Source of the DNA: an uncultured bacterium
GTDB lineage: Bacteria > Pseudomonadota > Alphaproteobacteria > Sphingomonadales > Sphingomonadaceae
DNA: 64,000 nucleotides
Assembly (NCBI GenBank): GCA_942636505.2
Contig: CALOGB020000055.1
Location: 186,001 to 250,000 of the forward strand
Reading direction: 5' to 3'
In this document: piece by piece, positions 35,987 to 45,867 of the stretch
Position numbering within the stretch: position 1 is the stretch's first letter
Layout: the number at the start of each line of letters is the position of its first letter
Notes under the pieces: generated by a model
The model's input: only the letters and a program-made list of their open reading frames with translations
Told to the model about the DNA's origin: nothing
Database searches by the model: none
Made by a program: the position numbers and the translations under genes

Positions 35987-36955
35987 TCACGGATTGGGCG
36001 TTGCCGTAGCGGCGGGTGGAGGATTGGCGGCCGCATCCAGATTGGCGCGCTGCGTTTCGCTCAACGGACGACGCGGCGTGCGGGGACGGTTGGCGGTACG
36101 CGACCGCTCTGACGGCCGCGTCGGCGTCGCTTCGGTCGCGGTCGGCGTGGCCTGAGGCTCGGGCGTGCCGGCGATCCGCGCGGCAATCGCCGGCGCACCC
36201 ACAGCCACGTCCTTGATCGCGCGCTCACCCGTGCCGAGCGCAGGGGCCGCGGCGCCGTTGAGCGTCACCGCCAGCTTGTCGGCGCGACCGATGTTGATCT
36301 TCGGATCCTTGGCATCCTTCGGCACGTCGAACTTCTCGCCGGGCTTCATCGTGCCAAGGTAGAGCGTCTTGTTGTCGGCATCGTAGACGCGCATCCACAC
36401 CTCGTCCGAGGCGGTCAGCGTGACCTGCCCGTTGGCCGGCGTGACAGGCGCAGGAACCGGTTGCGCGGTCTGGGCGGCGGGGTTCGGCGCGGTCTCGGCG
36501 ATCGGCGTCGTGGTCGAGGCGTTGTTCGAGCCGCGGAACATGTCGGTGCCGTACCACAGCCCGACCAGCACCAGCACCGCGATCGCGATGCCCAGCGCGA
36601 CGATCGCCAGCCCGCGCGAAGGCACGCGCGACGGATCCGTCATCTCGTACGGTTCGTATTCGGGCTTCTTGCTGCCGAGCTTCGCGACGTCGCTCCGGAC
36701 GATGTTCGCGATCTGCACCTCGTCGATGCCCATCGCACGCGCATAGGCGCGGCTGAAACCGACCGCGTAGGTCGAGGACGGCAGCGTCGAATAATCGGAT
36801 GCCTCGATCGCTTCGAGGTGGCGCAGCGGCACACGGGTACGCGTCGCGATATCCGCGACGGTCAGGCCCTGCGCCTCGCGCGCCTTGCGGAGAATGTCGC
36901 CAGCACGCTCTGGTTGAGCCGGTGCTGCGTTCTGGCCGGTTTCGACCTCGTCCAT
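35987..36955 (-). CDS. rodZ: RodZ-like cell-shape protein with HTH domain
   Basis: 322 residues: cytoplasmic helix-turn-helix (about 18-85, LRKAREAQGLTVADIATRTR), a single transmembrane helix (114-134), a periplasmic Thr/Ala/Pro linker and a C-terminal DUF4115 domain (about 190-265) followed by a disordered tail. RodZ links MreB to the wall-synthesis machinery. An alternative start at 36994 adds 13 residues (MAGNATRPH); the ATG at 36955 is preferred but not proven. It follows ptsP by 108 bp. Confidence 0.88.
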   Translation of the reverse strand: MDEVETGQNAAPAQPERAGDILRKAREAQGLTVADIATRTRVPLRHLEAIEASDYSTLPSSTYAVGFSRAYARAMGIDEVQIANIVRSDVAKLGSKKPEYEPYEMTDPSRVPSRGLAIVALGIAIAVLVLVGLWYGTDMFRGSNNASTTTPIAETAPNPAAQTAQPVPAPVTPANGQVTLTASDEVWMRVYDADNKTLYLGTMKPGEKFDVPKDAKDPKINIGRADKLAVTLNGAAAPALGTGERAIKDVAVGAPAIAARIAGTPEPQATPTATEATPTRPSERSRTANRPRTPRRPLSETQRANLDAAANPPPAATATPNP

Positions 36956-37063
36956 TCTTGTCTCCGAGTGCGGGCGCGTAGCGTTGCCCGCCATGGCACC
37001 CGTCTTTCAGAGGCCCTTAGCCGTGTCAACGCACCGCATGTCTTAACCGCAGCTTTCCGCCGA

Positions 37064-39337
37064 TCAGACGATTTCGACGCCGTTTTCGGTGGCCCAGTTG
37101 GTCAGCGCGCCGCGCATGTCGCGCGGCGGGTTGGCCAGCAGTCCTGCCATGTATGCGACGAGCGCAGCGCGATCGAGCGAGCGCGTCATCGCCTTGATCG
37201 GGCCGACGGCGGCGGGGGTGATCGACAACCTCTCGATGCCGAGCCCGATCAGTGCCATCGCCTCCAGCGGGCGCCCGCCCATTTCGCCGCAGACCGCCAG
37301 GTCGACCGAGGCGTCGCGGACCGGTGCGACCAGCCGCGCGATGAAGCGCAGGATCGACGGGCTGAGCCAGTCGTAGCGCTCGGCGAGCTTCGGATTGGCG
37401 CGATCGGCGGCGAACAGGAACTGCGTGAGATCGTTGGTGCCGATCGACAGGAACTCGATCTTCGGCAGCAGGATGTCGAGCATCTCGGCGAGCGCCGGCA
37501 CCTCCAGCATCGCGCCGTAGCGGATCGCGAGCGGCATCTTCCGCCCGCGCCCCTCCAGCCAGGTCCGCTGCGCCTCGAACAGCGCGCGGGCCTCATCGAA
37601 TTCCCACGGCTCGCTGACCATCGGGAACATCACGTTGAGCGTACGGCCGGCGGCGGCTTCGAGAAGAGCCCGCGCCTGCACCTTCATCAACCCGTCACGC
37701 TCCAGGCCGAGGCGCAGCGCGCGCCACCCCATCGCCGGGTTCTCTTCGTCGGAATCTTCCTTGTTGAGATACGGCAAGGCCTTGTCGCCGCCGATGTCGA
37801 CGGTGCGGAAGATCACCGGACGTTCGCCCGCCGCGTCGAGCACTTCGCGGTACAGCCGCTGCTGGCGCTCGCGCTGCGGTAGCGTGGCGGAGACGAGGAA
37901 CTGGAACTCGGTACGGAACAGGCCGATGCCGTCGGCTCCGGTGACGTCGAGCGCGGCGACGTCGTCGCGGAGGCCGGCGTTGACCATCAGAGTCAGGCGG
38001 TGGCCGTCCTTGGTGATCGGAGGGACGTCGCGCAGTGCAGCGAATGCGGCCTTGCGCTTCTGCCGCATTGCGAGCCGCGCCTCGAACGCCTCCTCCATCG
38101 CCGCCGACGGCCGCGCGAAGACGTTGCTCTCAGCGCTGTCGAGTAACAGCATGTCGCCCTCCGCCACGAGGCGGCGGATGTCGCGAACGCGGCCAAGCAC
38201 GGGCACGCCCATCGCGCGCGCGACGATCGTGACATGCGCGGTGAGCGAGCCTTCTTCGAGGATGACCCCCTTCAAGCGCCGCTTGTCGTATTCGAGCAAT
38301 TCGGCGGGGCCGAGGTTGCGCGCGATCAGAATGGTGTCCTGGCGAAGGCCCATCTGCGCCGCGGTACCCATCTGGCCCGAGACGATGCGGAGCAGCCGGT
38401 TCGACAGGTCCTCCAGATCATGCATCCGGTCGGCGAGCAGCGGATCGTCGATCTGGCGCATGCGCTGTCGGGTGCGTTGCTGGACGCGCTCGATCGCCGC
38501 CTCTGCGGTGAGGCCGGAGTCGATCGCCTCGTTGATGCGCCGTGCCCAGCCCTCGTCATAGGCGAACATCTTGTAGGTCTGGAGCACTTCGACATGCTCG
38601 CCGCCGACACCGAATTCGGCCTCGCGGGTCATCCGGTCGATGCCTTCGCGCATCTTGTCGAACGCGGCGTAGACGCGGTGGCGCTCGGCGTCGGTATCCT
38701 CGGCGACGGTGTGCTCGATGTGGATGCGCGGCTGGTGGTAGACCGCGAAACCGGCGCCCATGCCATCGACGAGCTTTTGTCCGGGAATGCGCATCGCCGC
38801 GGTCGACTGCGGGCGATCCGCGCCGCCGCCGGTCGTGTCGATCAGGCCCGCATTGGCGATCAGTTCGGACAGCACCATCGCGACCGTCTGCAGCGCCTCG
38901 ATCTCGACGTCGGCATATCGGCGACGGTCGGTGTGCTGGACGGCCAGGACCCCCACCGAGCGCTCGCGGCGGATGATCGGAACGCCGGCGAAACTGTGGA
39001 AGCGATCCTCGCCGGTCTCGGGCTTGTAGGCGAAATCGGGGTGGCTGGCGGCTTCGTCGAGGTTGAGCACCTCGACGTCCTCGGCAATGGTGCCGACGAG
39101 GCCTTCGCCGAGCGCGAGCTTGGTGACGTGAACGGCAGCCTGATCGAGGCCGCGGGTCGCGAACAGTTCGAGCACGCCTTCGCGCAACAGGTAGATCGAG
39201 CAGACTTCGCTGTCGATCGCGGTGGCGATGATGCCGACGACGGCGTTCAGCTTGGCTTGCGCGGAGGTGCGCGACGCCATCACGTCGTGAAGGCTGGTGA
39301 GGATTTCGCGGGCGGAGGCGGCGGCCGAAAGGGGCAT
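37064..39337 (-). CDS. ptsP: PEP-protein phosphotransferase PtsP (enzyme I-Ntr)
   Basis: 757 residues, first enzyme of the nitrogen PTS, which signals to phosphohistidine carrier proteins rather than importing sugar. An N-terminal GAF domain (about 1-160) is followed by the PTS-EI core; the phosphorylated histidine is H368 in EGSLTAHVTIVARAMGVP, and the PEP-binding barrel with TEFQFL and SIGTNDLTQF follows. Its partners (Npr, PtsN) are not in this window. Confidence 0.95.
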   Translation of the reverse strand: MPLSAAASAREILTSLHDVMASRTSAQAKLNAVVGIIATAIDSEVCSIYLLREGVLELFATRGLDQAAVHVTKLALGEGLVGTIAEDVEVLNLDEAASHPDFAYKPETGEDRFHSFAGVPIIRRERSVGVLAVQHTDRRRYADVEIEALQTVAMVLSELIANAGLIDTTGGGADRPQSTAAMRIPGQKLVDGMGAGFAVYHQPRIHIEHTVAEDTDAERHRVYAAFDKMREGIDRMTREAEFGVGGEHVEVLQTYKMFAYDEGWARRINEAIDSGLTAEAAIERVQQRTRQRMRQIDDPLLADRMHDLEDLSNRLLRIVSGQMGTAAQMGLRQDTILIARNLGPAELLEYDKRRLKGVILEEGSLTAHVTIVARAMGVPVLGRVRDIRRLVAEGDMLLLDSAESNVFARPSAAMEEAFEARLAMRQKRKAAFAALRDVPPITKDGHRLTLMVNAGLRDDVAALDVTGADGIGLFRTEFQFLVSATLPQRERQQRLYREVLDAAGERPVIFRTVDIGGDKALPYLNKEDSDEENPAMGWRALRLGLERDGLMKVQARALLEAAAGRTLNVMFPMVSEPWEFDEARALFEAQRTWLEGRGRKMPLAIRYGAMLEVPALAEMLDILLPKIEFLSIGTNDLTQFLFAADRANPKLAERYDWLSPSILRFIARLVAPVRDASVDLAVCGEMGGRPLEAMALIGLGIERLSITPAAVGPIKAMTRSLDRAALVAYMAGLLANPPRDMRGALTNWATENGVEIV

Positions 39338-39446
39338 TCGCGTTGGCTATCAGATGAAACGCTTGGGTGCCACGCAACAAAAGCAGTGTCGGGGTGAAGT
39401 TCGATCGATCTGGCGGTGGGGATTCTTACAAGTGTTTGTGGATTAT

Positions 39447-39571
39447 GACTTCTCTCCCCTCCCTGGAAGGGAGGGGTTGGGGGTGGGTCGGCTCGTTTGA
39501 GCCGCCTGCGTCTTAATATGCGGAAGCCAACCCACCCCCTGCCCCTCCCTTTCAGGGAGGGGTGAGAAGTC
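39447..39571. repeat. Paired palindromic repeat, family C, copy 3
   Basis: Outer arms GACTTCTC and GAGAAGTC enclose the family C units CCCTCCCTGGAAGGGAGGGG and the inverted CCCTCCCTTTCAGGGAGGGG about 60 bp apart. The right arm contains the TGA stop codon of ruvB, so the repeat reaches the last codon of a gene; the left end is about 110 bp from ptsP. Confidence 0.83.
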
Positions 39572-40595
39572 AGGTGTCGAACAAACCGTCCTGGCTGCCG
39601 GCCGGTGGGTTCAGGCCCAAGTGCTTCCACCCTCCCGCATTCAGGAACCGACCGCGAGCGGTGCGCGCGATCAGACCCAACTGGATCAGATATGGCTCGA
39701 TCACTTCCTCGATCGTGTCGCGCGGTTCGCTGAGACCTGCCGCAAGAGTCTCCACGCCGACCGGGCCGCCGCGGTAGATGTCGGCGATCATCATCAGATA
39801 GCGGCGGTCCATCGCGTCGAGCCCGAGCGAGTCGACTTCCAGCCGATTGAGCGCCGCGTCCGCCGCCCGCGCGTCGACGGTCTCCTGCCCAGCGACATTA
39901 GCGAAATCGCGCACTCTTCGCAGCAATCGCCCGGCGATACGCGGCGTCCCGCGGGCCCGGCGCGCGATCTCCATCGCGCCGTCCTTGGCGATGCCCAGTC
40001 CGAGCAGTCCCGCCGCTCGCGTGACGACGCGCTCCAGCTCCTCGACCGTGTAGAATTGCAACCGCACCGGGATCCCGAAGCGATCGCGCAGCGGAGTCGT
40101 CAGCAACCCCTGCCGCGTGGTCGCACCGATCAGCGTGAACCGCGGCAGGTCGATGCGTACCGAACGCGCGCTAGGCCCCTCGCCGATCATCAGGTCGAGC
40201 GCACGGTCTTCCATCGCCGGGTACAGCACCTCCTCGACCGCCGGCTGCAAACGGTGGATCTCGTCGATGAACAGCACGTCGCCGTCCTCGAGATTGGTCA
40301 GCAGCGCGGCGAGATCGCCCGACTTGGCGATCACCGGACCCGATGTGGCGCGGAACCCCACCCCCATCTCGCGCGCGACGATCTGCGCGAGCGTGGTCTT
40401 GCCGAGCCCCGGCGGGCCGAAGAACAGCACGTGATCGAGCGCATCGCCACGTGATTTTGCCGCCTGGATGAAGATGCGCAGATTCTCGCGCGCGGCCTTC
40501 TGCCCGACGAATTCGTCGAGCGTCTTCGGGCGCAGCGCGGCGTCGACGTCTTCGGGGCGCTTGGCGGCAGTCAGGATGCGGTCTGTATCGGTCAC
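39570..40595 (-). CDS. ruvB: Holliday junction ATP-dependent helicase RuvB
   Basis: 341-residue AAA+ motor of branch migration. Walker A GPPGLGKT is at 60-67, DEIHRL follows, and the winged-helix C terminus reads [16 protein letters not shown]. Its stop codon lies in a family C repeat arm. Unlike the usual ruvCAB order it is separated from ruvA by a divergent gene and repeats, about 1.2 kb away. Confidence 0.97.
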   Translation of the reverse strand: MTDTDRILTAAKRPEDVDAALRPKTLDEFVGQKAARENLRIFIQAAKSRGDALDHVLFFGPPGLGKTTLAQIVAREMGVGFRATSGPVIAKSGDLAALLTNLEDGDVLFIDEIHRLQPAVEEVLYPAMEDRALDLMIGEGPSARSVRIDLPRFTLIGATTRQGLLTTPLRDRFGIPVRLQFYTVEELERVVTRAAGLLGLGIAKDGAMEIARRARGTPRIAGRLLRRVRDFANVAGQETVDARAADAALNRLEVDSLGLDAMDRRYLMMIADIYRGGPVGVETLAAGLSEPRDTIEEVIEPYLIQLGLIARTARGRFLNAGGWKHLGLNPPAGSQDGLFDT

Positions 40596-40648
40596 ACCCT
40601 GCGATAGCGCGCTCGCGGTGAAGGGGGCAAGGCGGCTATGGGTGTGGG

Positions 40649-41557
40649 ATGACCAACCACACCTCGCACCCCGACTTGTATCTGCTGGGCGGAGTCTCGC
40701 CCGCGCTGGAGGCGATGCTTGCCGAGCGCTTCACGTTGCATCGTGCGGATCCGCCGGCAACGACACGCGCGATCGTCGGTGGCGGGAGCAGCGTGGTCGA
40801 TGCGGCGCTGCTCGATCGTTTCCCCGCGCTGGAGATCATCGCGATCCACGGCGTCGGCTACGACGGGATCGACCTTGCCGCGACCAAGGCGCGGGGCATC
40901 GCGGTGACGACGACGCCGGACGTGCTGACCGACGACGTCGCGGACCTTGCGATCGGGCTGATGCTGGCGGTGCAGCGGCGAATCGTTGCGAACGATCGCG
41001 CGGTGCGGGACGGCGGGTGGCAGGTCGATCTTGCGCGCCGGGCGAGCGGGCGGCGGATCGGGATTTTCGGGCTGGGGCGGATCGGCAAGGCGATCGCCGA
41101 GCGGGCTGCGCCGTTTGCATGCGAAATCCACTACACGGCACGCTCCGCTAAGCCGGATTTCGCGGGCGTGTTCCATGCCGACATCGCTTCGCTTGCGGCG
41201 GCGTGCGATGTGCTGATCATCGCCGCACCGGGTGGCGATGCGACGTCGCATATCGTGGACGCCGGGGTTCTCGCGGCGCTCGGCGAGGACGGTATCCTCG
41301 TCAACATCGCTCGTGGTAGTCTGGTGGACGAACCGGCGCTGGTGGCGGCGCTTCAGGACGGGACGATCGCCGGGGCGGGGCTCGACGTGTTTGCCGACGA
41401 ACCTGCGGTTCCCGACGCGGTCAAGGCGCTGGATCGGGTGGTACTGTCACCGCATCAGGGTAGCGCGACCGTCGACGGGCGGGCGGCGATGGGGGCGTTG
41501 GTGGTTGCGAACCTCGATGCGCATTTCGGGGATAGGGCCCTACTTACGCCGCTCTAG
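40649..41557 (+). CDS. D-isomer 2-hydroxyacid dehydrogenase
   Basis: 302-residue NAD(P)-dependent dehydrogenase. The nucleotide fold motif GLGRIG is at 141-146, and the catalytic arginine, glutamate and histidine are R222 (NIARGS), E251 (FADEP) and H269 (SPHQGS). It resembles glyoxylate/hydroxypyruvate reductases, but the substrate cannot be fixed from sequence. It sits on the opposite strand between ruvB and ruvA, 53 bp from the ruvB start. Confidence 0.9.
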   Translation: MTNHTSHPDLYLLGGVSPALEAMLAERFTLHRADPPATTRAIVGGGSSVVDAALLDRFPALEIIAIHGVGYDGIDLAATKARGIAVTTTPDVLTDDVADLAIGLMLAVQRRIVANDRAVRDGGWQVDLARRASGRRIGIFGLGRIGKAIAERAAPFACEIHYTARSAKPDFAGVFHADIASLAAACDVLIIAAPGGDATSHIVDAGVLAALGEDGILVNIARGSLVDEPALVAALQDGTIAGAGLDVFADEPAVPDAVKALDRVVLSPHQGSATVDGRAAMGALVVANLDAHFGDRALLTPL

Positions 41558-41595
41558 GGACGAGGTGACGGTAGTACGCATACCGCCCGAGTCAT

Positions 41596-41682
41596 CTCCG
41601 TCATCCTGACGAAAGTCAGGACCCAGGGTTATTGGGGCTGCCGATCGCGGCTCTAGATCCTGACTTTCGTCAGGATGACGGA
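41596..41682. repeat. Paired palindromic repeat, family D, copy 2
   Basis: CTCCGTCATCCTGACGAAAG with the inverted partner CTGACTTTCGTCAGGATGAC, as at 18818-18903, around a centre containing CAGGGTTATTGGGG. It begins about 40 bp after the dehydrogenase stop. Confidence 0.83.
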
Positions 41683-41699
41683 CTATTGGCGGCCGATAG

Positions 41700-41779
41700 C
41701 GTTCTCCTGCGCACGCAGGAGCCCAGGGTAACGAAGCGCGAGAATTATGATCCTGGACTCCTGCGTACGCAGGAGAACG
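41700..41779. repeat. Paired palindromic repeat, family B variant, copy 4
   Basis: GTTCTCCTGCGCACGCAGGA facing TCCTGCGTACGCAGGAGAAC with GAGCCCAGGG next to the left unit. Same geometry as the family B elements at 51092-51167. It lies head to tail with a family D pair and ends 16 bp before the ruvA stop. Confidence 0.8.
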
Positions 41780-41794
41780 GCGATTGTCCGAGCT

Positions 41795-42394
41795 CTAAGA
41801 CTTCGACGCCTTGCGCAGCGCCAGCCGCACCAGCGCATCGAGCGAAGCGCCCGGTCCAAGTTCTTCGTCCGCCGCCGCCACCGCGACGCTCGCCTCGTTC
41901 GGGCGGAACCCGAGGTTGAGCAGCGCCGATACCGCATCCGCGGACGCGCCGGGCGCAGCGTTGACCACCGCCGGCCCGAGCCCAAGCGCAATCCCGCCGA
42001 CCTTGTCCTTCAATTCCATCACGATACGCTGTGCAAGCTTGGGTCCGACGCCGTTCGCGCGCGCGACCATCGCCTTGTCGCCGCTGGCGATCGCGCGTGA
42101 CAGGTCGACGGGCTCCAGCGCGGACAGGATCGCGAGCGCGACGCGGGCACCAACCCCCTGCACGCCGGTCAGCAGGCGGAACCAGTCGCGCTCGTCCGCG
42201 CTGGAGAAGCCGACCAGCCGCTGGAAATCCTCGCCGATGAGCAACTCGGTGAACACCGTGCAGGCTTCGCCGATCGGGCCGAGCGCCGACAGCGTGCGCG
42301 CCGAGGCGCCGACCAGATAGCCGACGCCGCCGACGTCGATCACGGCATGGTCGATGCCGGTCGAGTCCAGCCGTCCTTTGAGATGCACGATCAT
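41795..42394 (-). CDS. ruvA: Holliday junction DNA-binding protein RuvA
   Basis: 199 residues; holds the four-way junction for RuvB. The N-terminal OB domain ([20 protein letters not shown]), the two helix-hairpin-helix motifs ([17 protein letters not shown] and [17 protein letters not shown]) and the C-terminal UBA-like domain ([15 protein letters not shown]) are in order. It lies 82 bp after the AraC-type gene. Confidence 0.97.
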   Translation of the reverse strand: MIVHLKGRLDSTGIDHAVIDVGGVGYLVGASARTLSALGPIGEACTVFTELLIGEDFQRLVGFSSADERDWFRLLTGVQGVGARVALAILSALEPVDLSRAIASGDKAMVARANGVGPKLAQRIVMELKDKVGGIALGLGPAVVNAAPGASADAVSALLNLGFRPNEASVAVAAADEELGPGASLDALVRLALRKASKS

Positions 42395-42476
42395 TGGATC
42401 AGGCGGTAGAACATCGACGGCGCGGCGTCATCCCGTCAAAATACGGGCGTTTTGGCTCGATCGACCCGTACGCCGG

Positions 42477-43466
42477 TTAGGCGTTCGGTTGCGGACGACC
42501 CTGCTCACCCGTCGGACGGTTCTGGACTGGCGCAGCGGCCTTCGCGGTTTCGTGCAGCGCCTGGGTCGGCGCGCCGATCACCATCGCGCGGGCACGCAGG
42601 CTGGCGCGCAGGAATACGGTGTCGGACGCGATGAAGCGGCGCGGGGTCGTACCGAGGAACGTGCCGGCATCGCGGAGGAAATGCGAGGCGTCGAAATAGC
42701 TGCTGTCGATCTTCGAATAGTCCGCCATGCCGTCCGTCCGGATCAGGCTGATGAACGATCGCAGGAACCGTGCGCGCCTCAGCAACAGCTTTGGCGGCAT
42801 GCCGAAATGGCGCGTCGCCATGCGTCGCAGTTCGTGCGTCGGGATGTCGAGGCGGTCGGCGACGTCCTTCATCTCGATCACGCCGTCGGTGACGGTCAAC
42901 GCGGTGAACGCGCGGATCAAATCCTCGCGCGGATGCGGACGGGTGAAAAACGCAGCGAACACCGCATCGAGCAGCGGCTTGATCATCGTATCGTCGTCGA
43001 GCGCGTCGAGCCCTTCGACCAGCCGCGCGGAGAGGTCCGATCCCAGCGCGGAACTGAGCGGCACGACGCGGTTGTGGAATTCGCCCGCCGACCGCGCGGT
43101 GAGCCGCGACCAGCCGAGCGCACTGAGGCCGATGCCGACGGCGATCCCGCCACGCGTCTCGGTCCGGAAGGCGCGGCTGGTCGGGCCATAGAAGCTTGCG
43201 CGGTCGAGCGGGCCGAAGCGGTGGTTGCCGACCGACACGGTCAGCGGCCCGGCGTCGACCAGTACCGAGATCATCGCCGGCGCCGGCAGATACCAGTTGA
43301 GCATCGGCGTGCGATCGTTCGAGGCGTAGATCGCGTACCCCGTCAAATACTCGGACAGCGCGGGATCGGGCAGGTCGTACCGCATCGTCATGCCCGCGGG
43401 CATCGCAAACGCCGAGGCCGGAACATTATTGCTGTTCGTCCCACCTCGTACGTGTTCGACAAGCAT
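42477..43466 (-). CDS. AraC-family transcriptional regulator
   Basis: 329 residues with an N-terminal ligand or dimer domain and a C-terminal AraC helix-turn-helix region (about 200-290: DVADRLDIPTHELRRMATRHFGMPPKLLLRRARFLRSF). A DASHFLRDAGTFLGTTPRRF segment matches the second helix-turn-helix. It lies between ruvC and ruvA on the same strand and is preceded by an AT-rich region (43470-43640) unlike its surroundings. Target genes are unknown; the last 35 residues are a disordered tail. Confidence 0.87.
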   Translation of the reverse strand: MLVEHVRGGTNSNNVPASAFAMPAGMTMRYDLPDPALSEYLTGYAIYASNDRTPMLNWYLPAPAMISVLVDAGPLTVSVGNHRFGPLDRASFYGPTSRAFRTETRGGIAVGIGLSALGWSRLTARSAGEFHNRVVPLSSALGSDLSARLVEGLDALDDDTMIKPLLDAVFAAFFTRPHPREDLIRAFTALTVTDGVIEMKDVADRLDIPTHELRRMATRHFGMPPKLLLRRARFLRSFISLIRTDGMADYSKIDSSYFDASHFLRDAGTFLGTTPRRFIASDTVFLRASLRARAMVIGAPTQALHETAKAAAPVQNRPTGEQGRPQPNA

Positions 43467-43712
43467 CGCGCCGCCCTTAATCTAAATTAAAAAATCACGG
43501 GCGGCGCTGCCACAGCGATGCAGGCTTGGCTATCAAAACTTGATTGAGGTGTAATTATAGCGATCAGGCGCTGATCTCATTCAAAATGAACCAAGTTTTG
43601 TCCGAGCGGATATTGGCTATGGTTGAGATTTGTGACGCGACTAGCCGTGGCGCACGTCTTCGGATGCTACACCGGAGACGGCGTTACCTCGCGTTGGTCG
43701 GATCGCCGGAGG

Positions 43713-44219
43713 TCAGGCGCCTACGCCGCTGCGTCGTGCCAGGGCGGCGGCGCTGGCAACGTGATGCGCATGCGTGATCGCGACCGCGAGCGCGTCGGCG
43801 GCGTCGGGGCCGGCGAGCTTGGCGCCTGGCAACAACACGGCCATCATCGCCTGGATCTGTTTCTTGTCCGCGCCGCCGGTGCCGACGACGCCCTTCTTGA
43901 CGGTCGAGGGGTGGTATTCGCCGATATGCAGCCCTGCGCCCGCCGCGGCGAGCAGGACGACGCCGCGCGCCTGGCCAAGCTTCAATGTCGATTGCGCATT
44001 GGTATTGCCGAGCACTTCCTCGACCGCCGCCCCGTCCGGGCGTTCGGTGCGGATGACGTCGATCAGCGCGTTGTAGAGCGCGGTGAGGCGGCGGGGGAGC
44101 GCCATCGACGGATCGGTCTTGATCTGGCCGTTGGCGATGTGGCTCAGACGATTGCCGTCGGCGCGGATGACGCCCCAGCCTGTTGTGCCGAGGCCGGGGT
44201 CTAGTCCGAGGATGATCAT
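43713..44219 (-). CDS. ruvC: Holliday junction resolvase RuvC
   Basis: 168-residue endonuclease that cuts four-way junctions. The first catalytic aspartate is D7 ([13 protein letters not shown]); the acidic [20 protein letters not shown] segment and the [12 protein letters not shown] end supply the others. It lies 195 bp after yebC, with a repeat between. Confidence 0.97.
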   Translation of the reverse strand: MIILGLDPGLGTTGWGVIRADGNRLSHIANGQIKTDPSMALPRRLTALYNALIDVIRTERPDGAAVEEVLGNTNAQSTLKLGQARGVVLLAAAGAGLHIGEYHPSTVKKGVVGTGGADKKQIQAMMAVLLPGAKLAGPDAADALAVAITHAHHVASAAALARRSGVGA

Positions 44220-44229
44220 GAGAAGAGAG

Positions 44230-44407
44230 AAGGTTGGTTCACACGGAGACGCGGAGGCGCGGAGGGGGTGCGCTTTTGGCTATCGTCTTGCGTTAGCGGG
44301 ACTTTCAGTTCTCCGGGCCGGCCGGCAGAGATGAGGCCGCTGACGCGGAGGAGGTCGCCACGAAACACGACTCTCCGCGTCTCCGCGTGTCCGCGTGAAC
44401 CAACCTT
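44230..44407. repeat. Long inverted repeat between yebC and ruvC
   Basis: AAGGTTGGTTCACACGGAGA at the left and its near-complement (CGTGTCCGCGTGAACCAACC) at the right, arms of about 25-30 bases. The middle of about 110 bases contains GCGGAGGAGGTCGC and no gene. The outermost 13 bases (AAGGTTGGTTCAC / GTGAACCAACCTT) are exact complements. Single copy in this window. Confidence 0.82.
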
Positions 44408-44414
44408 CTTCATC

Positions 44415-45158
44415 TCAGCCGAGCGACTCCATGATCTCGTCGGAGATCTCGTAATTGCCCCACACCGTCTGCACGTCGTCGTCGTCATCGAGCGCGTCGA
44501 TCAGCTTGAACAGCGTCGCCGCATCGTCCGCACCCACCGCGACCATCACCTGCGGACGCCAGGCGAGCTTTGCGCCTTCCGCCTCGCCGAGCTTGGCTTC
44601 CAACGCCTTGGCCACCTCGTGCAGGTCGCCCTGCGCGGTCCAGACCTCATGGCCGTCCTCGCTCGACGTGACGTCCTCGGCACCCGCTTCGAGCGCCGCT
44701 TCGAACACCGTGTCGGCATCGCCCGCGCTCGCCGGATACGAGATCAGCCCGACGCGGTCGAACGCGTGGCTGACCGAACCGCCCGCGCCCAGGTTGCCGC
44801 CGTTCTTGCCGACCGCGACGCGCACGTTGGTCGCGGTGCGGTTGCGGTTGTCGGTCAGCGCCTCGATGATCAGCGAGACGCCACCGGGGCCGAAGCCCTC
44901 GTAGCGGATTTCCTCATAATTCTCGGCATCGCCGCGGCTCGCCTTGTCGATCGAGCGCTGGATGTTCTCCTTGGGCAGCGACGCCGCCTTGGCCGCGTTG
45001 ACCGCCGCGCGCAGGCGCGGGTTCATGTCGACGTCGGGCAGGCCCATCTTGGCCGCGACCGTGATTTCCCGGCTGAGCTTGCTGAACGCCGACGAGCGCT
45101 TCTTGTCCTGCGCGCCCTTGCGGTACATGATATTCTTGTATTTGGAATGGCCTGCCAT
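44415..45158 (-). CDS. yebC: YebC/PmpR family protein
   Basis: 247 residues with the usual start [21 protein letters not shown] and the three-domain acidic core. Members are described as transcription regulators and, more recently, as factors that help ribosomes through difficult proline motifs. Upstream of ruvC is its common place in many bacteria. The DUF1003 gene lies 29 bp before it. Confidence 0.94.
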   Translation of the reverse strand: MAGHSKYKNIMYRKGAQDKKRSSAFSKLSREITVAAKMGLPDVDMNPRLRAAVNAAKAASLPKENIQRSIDKASRGDAENYEEIRYEGFGPGGVSLIIEALTDNRNRTATNVRVAVGKNGGNLGAGGSVSHAFDRVGLISYPASAGDADTVFEAALEAGAEDVTSSEDGHEVWTAQGDLHEVAKALEAKLGEAEGAKLAWRPQVMVAVGADDAATLFKLIDALDDDDDVQTVWGNYEISDEIMESLG

Positions 45159-45187
45159 CGGTGCCTCTTTAGCTGATGGCCCCGCTC

Positions 45188-45757
45188 TTAGGCGTCAGGC
45201 GCGGATTTCGCCAGACCGTCGGTTCCCAAGCCCGCAAGGGCGTCGATCTTCGCCTCGATCGCGTCGAGCCGGGCCAGCACCAGATGATCGATCTTGTGAT
45301 GCACGCGCAGGATGTCGAGTTCCGCGCGCAGATTGGTCTCGTAGTCGAGGCTGGCCGCCAGGCGATCCTTCGCCGACTGCCGGTTCTGGCTCATCATGAT
45401 CACCGGCGCCTGGATCGCCGCGACGGTCGACAGCAGCAGGTTGAGGAAGATGTAGGGATACGGATCGAACGCGCGGCCGAAATGCGCGAGGATGTCCGAG
45501 TTCAACAGCATCCAGCCGATCAGCACCGCGCTGAACGCGATGATGAACCCCCATGACCCGCCAATCGCCGCGACCCGGTCGGACAGCCGCTCGCCAAACG
45601 TCGATCGCTCGTCCGAGACGTCGGCAGCGTCGCGACTGACCGTGGTGCCAGCCTGGATGCCGGCGAGGACGCGGCGCTCCTCGTCGTCGAGGTCGCCCGG
45701 CGCCTTGCCGAGCAGTCGCTGCGAAAGGTCGGCGAGCAGGGATTGTTTCGTGGCCAT
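45188..45757 (-). CDS. DUF1003 membrane protein
   Basis: 189 residues. A cytoplasmic N terminus ([17 protein letters not shown]), two transmembrane helices (about 79-98, [20 protein letters not shown], and about 109-128) with the [13 protein letters not shown] motif of DUF1003, and a C-terminal coiled part with [17 protein letters not shown]. Function unknown. It is first in line before yebC and divergent from the DUF87 ATPase gene 110 bp away. Confidence 0.88.
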   Translation of the reverse strand: MATKQSLLADLSQRLLGKAPGDLDDEERRVLAGIQAGTTVSRDAADVSDERSTFGERLSDRVAAIGGSWGFIIAFSAVLIGWMLLNSDILAHFGRAFDPYPYIFLNLLLSTVAAIQAPVIMMSQNRQSAKDRLAASLDYETNLRAELDILRVHHKIDHLVLARLDAIEAKIDALAGLGTDGLAKSAPDA

Positions 45758-45867
45758 GAGTCGCGCCCTAGCCGGGATTGCGGATTATTCCAGCGCAAAG
45801 CCCGGCTTGCGACGCAAGCCACAAAGACTCCTTGCTCCCATGCGCCCGCACCTGCCAAACGCGCGGC

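Noticed and set aside
43544-43777. Small plus-strand frame of 77 codons in the AT-rich patch before the AraC-type gene
   Set aside because: It runs into ruvC antisense, has no ribosome site and no recognisable sequence; AT-rich patch more likely holds promoters.
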